From Bacillota bacterium (lineage in GTDB: Bacteria > Bacillota > Desulfotomaculia > Desulfotomaculales > JAJYZD01): a DNA stretch of 24,992 nt. Each line of letters starts with the position of its first letter. Position 1 is the stretch's first letter. The DNA lies in the NCBI GenBank assembly GCA_021800315.1, contig JAJYZD010000015.1, forward strand, positions 1-24,992, in the 5' to 3' direction. The position numbers and the translations under genes are program-made. The notes under the pieces were generated by a model that was given only the letters and a program-made list of their open reading frames with translations, was not told the origin of the DNA and did no database searches. Positions 24,684 through 24,992 of the stretch are shown piece after piece.

Positions 24684-24992
24684 TTAGGCGATTTTGAGTA
24701 TTTTACTCCAAGATCTTATAATATCTGGCCTATCCACTAAATGAGCCATCATTATCATGATATGAAACGATGTCACACATCTATCACCATGAGCCTGGGC
24801 ATTTACGCGGTTCCTTTTTCGGACTCTGCGAAATACCATGGCTTCTTTCAGGAACCTTATTGCCCTTTCGCTAGCTGTGCGCATACTATAAATAGTCTTA
24901 TGTGTTTTGCTGTACTGGGGAAAATCCCAGTTTATTTGAGGAGTATCTTCTCTCTTGATCCGGTAATAGCGACCAGTGGCATTACCATTGCA
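24684..24992 (-). CDS. DDE-type transposase C-terminus, cut by window edge
   Basis: On the minus strand the frame is open from the right edge for 102 codons to a TAA at 24684. It reads GRYYRIKREDTPQINWDFPQ, then SKTHKTIYSMRTASERAIRF, followed by a basic helix and AHLVDRP near the end. The Y..RTASERxxxxLK pattern is typical of the C-terminal part of IS4/IS5/IS1182-type transposases, where the conserved glutamate (here SER) completes the DDE triad. The exact family cannot be decided from this part. The AT-rich composition contrasts with the chromosome to its left and supports arrival by insertion into the LysR gene. Confidence 0.6.
   Translation of the reverse strand, partial: CNGNATGRYYRIKREDTPQINWDFPQYSKTHKTIYSMRTASERAIRFLKEAMVFRRVRKRNRVNAQAHGDRCVTSFHIMIMMAHLVDRPDIIRSWSKILKIA

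Noticed and set aside
1..24992. CRISPR array, tRNA or rRNA genes
   Set aside because: I saw no regularly spaced direct repeats, no tRNA cloverleaf and no rRNA sequence, reading by eye only.

Overview
The window looks like a GC-rich, anaerobic Clostridia-type Firmicute, plausibly of the Desulfotomaculum/Pelotomaculum group. The reasons are strong purine-rich ribosome binding sites, frequent GTG/TTG starts, an oxygen-sensitive 2-oxoacid:ferredoxin oxidoreductase operon with clostridial-type subunits, TnpB remnants and a DUF3990/DUF3791 pair. The assignment is inference from gene content only; no rRNA or other taxonomic marker is present.

Left part (1-4.6 kb) is accessory DNA. A TnpB N-terminus runs off the left edge on the minus strand. 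A decayed TnpB C-terminus with an omega-RNA-like right end lies at 640-850. Next come a Phd/YefM-Uma2 fusion gene, a frameshifted remnant, and a minus-strand operon behind a good sigma-A-type promoter: an AlbA_2/HATPase protein, a DUF3791 protein, a DUF3990 ADP-ribosyltransferase-like protein and a small partner. The DUF genes are clearly AT-richer than their neighbours.

Centre (5-17.3 kb) is the most interesting part. Two convergent operons meet at a 15-bp hairpin. The plus operon encodes a complete but unusual Hsp70 machine: a 711-aa TPR protein, a J-domain protein with HPP instead of HPD, a GrpE-like exchange factor and a short DnaK. The minus operon encodes a small HTH/coiled-coil protein, a 1938-aa protein with one intact and one degenerate P-loop NTPase module, and a 421-aa protein ending in an RNxxxH motif like that of HEPN RNases. 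I propose that the two operons form one Hsp70-coupled NTPase system, possibly for conflict or stress sensing. That is inference from arrangement and domains.

Right part (17.8-25 kb) is a minus-strand operon for a 2-oxoacid:ferredoxin oxidoreductase (korA, korB, korC) plus a fused iron-sulfur/FAD/NAD(P) oxidoreductase with a C-terminal 2[4Fe-4S] ferredoxin domain, which would link ferredoxin-level electrons to NAD(P)H. The oxidoreductase gene has a one-base frameshift at a four-base homopolymer. The operon ends in a short ORF that stops just after a Walker A motif. Upstream lie an MFS transporter and a divergent LysR regulator gene that is cut short after 169 codons. The right edge is AT-rich DNA carrying the C-terminus of a transposase, which probably explains the truncation.
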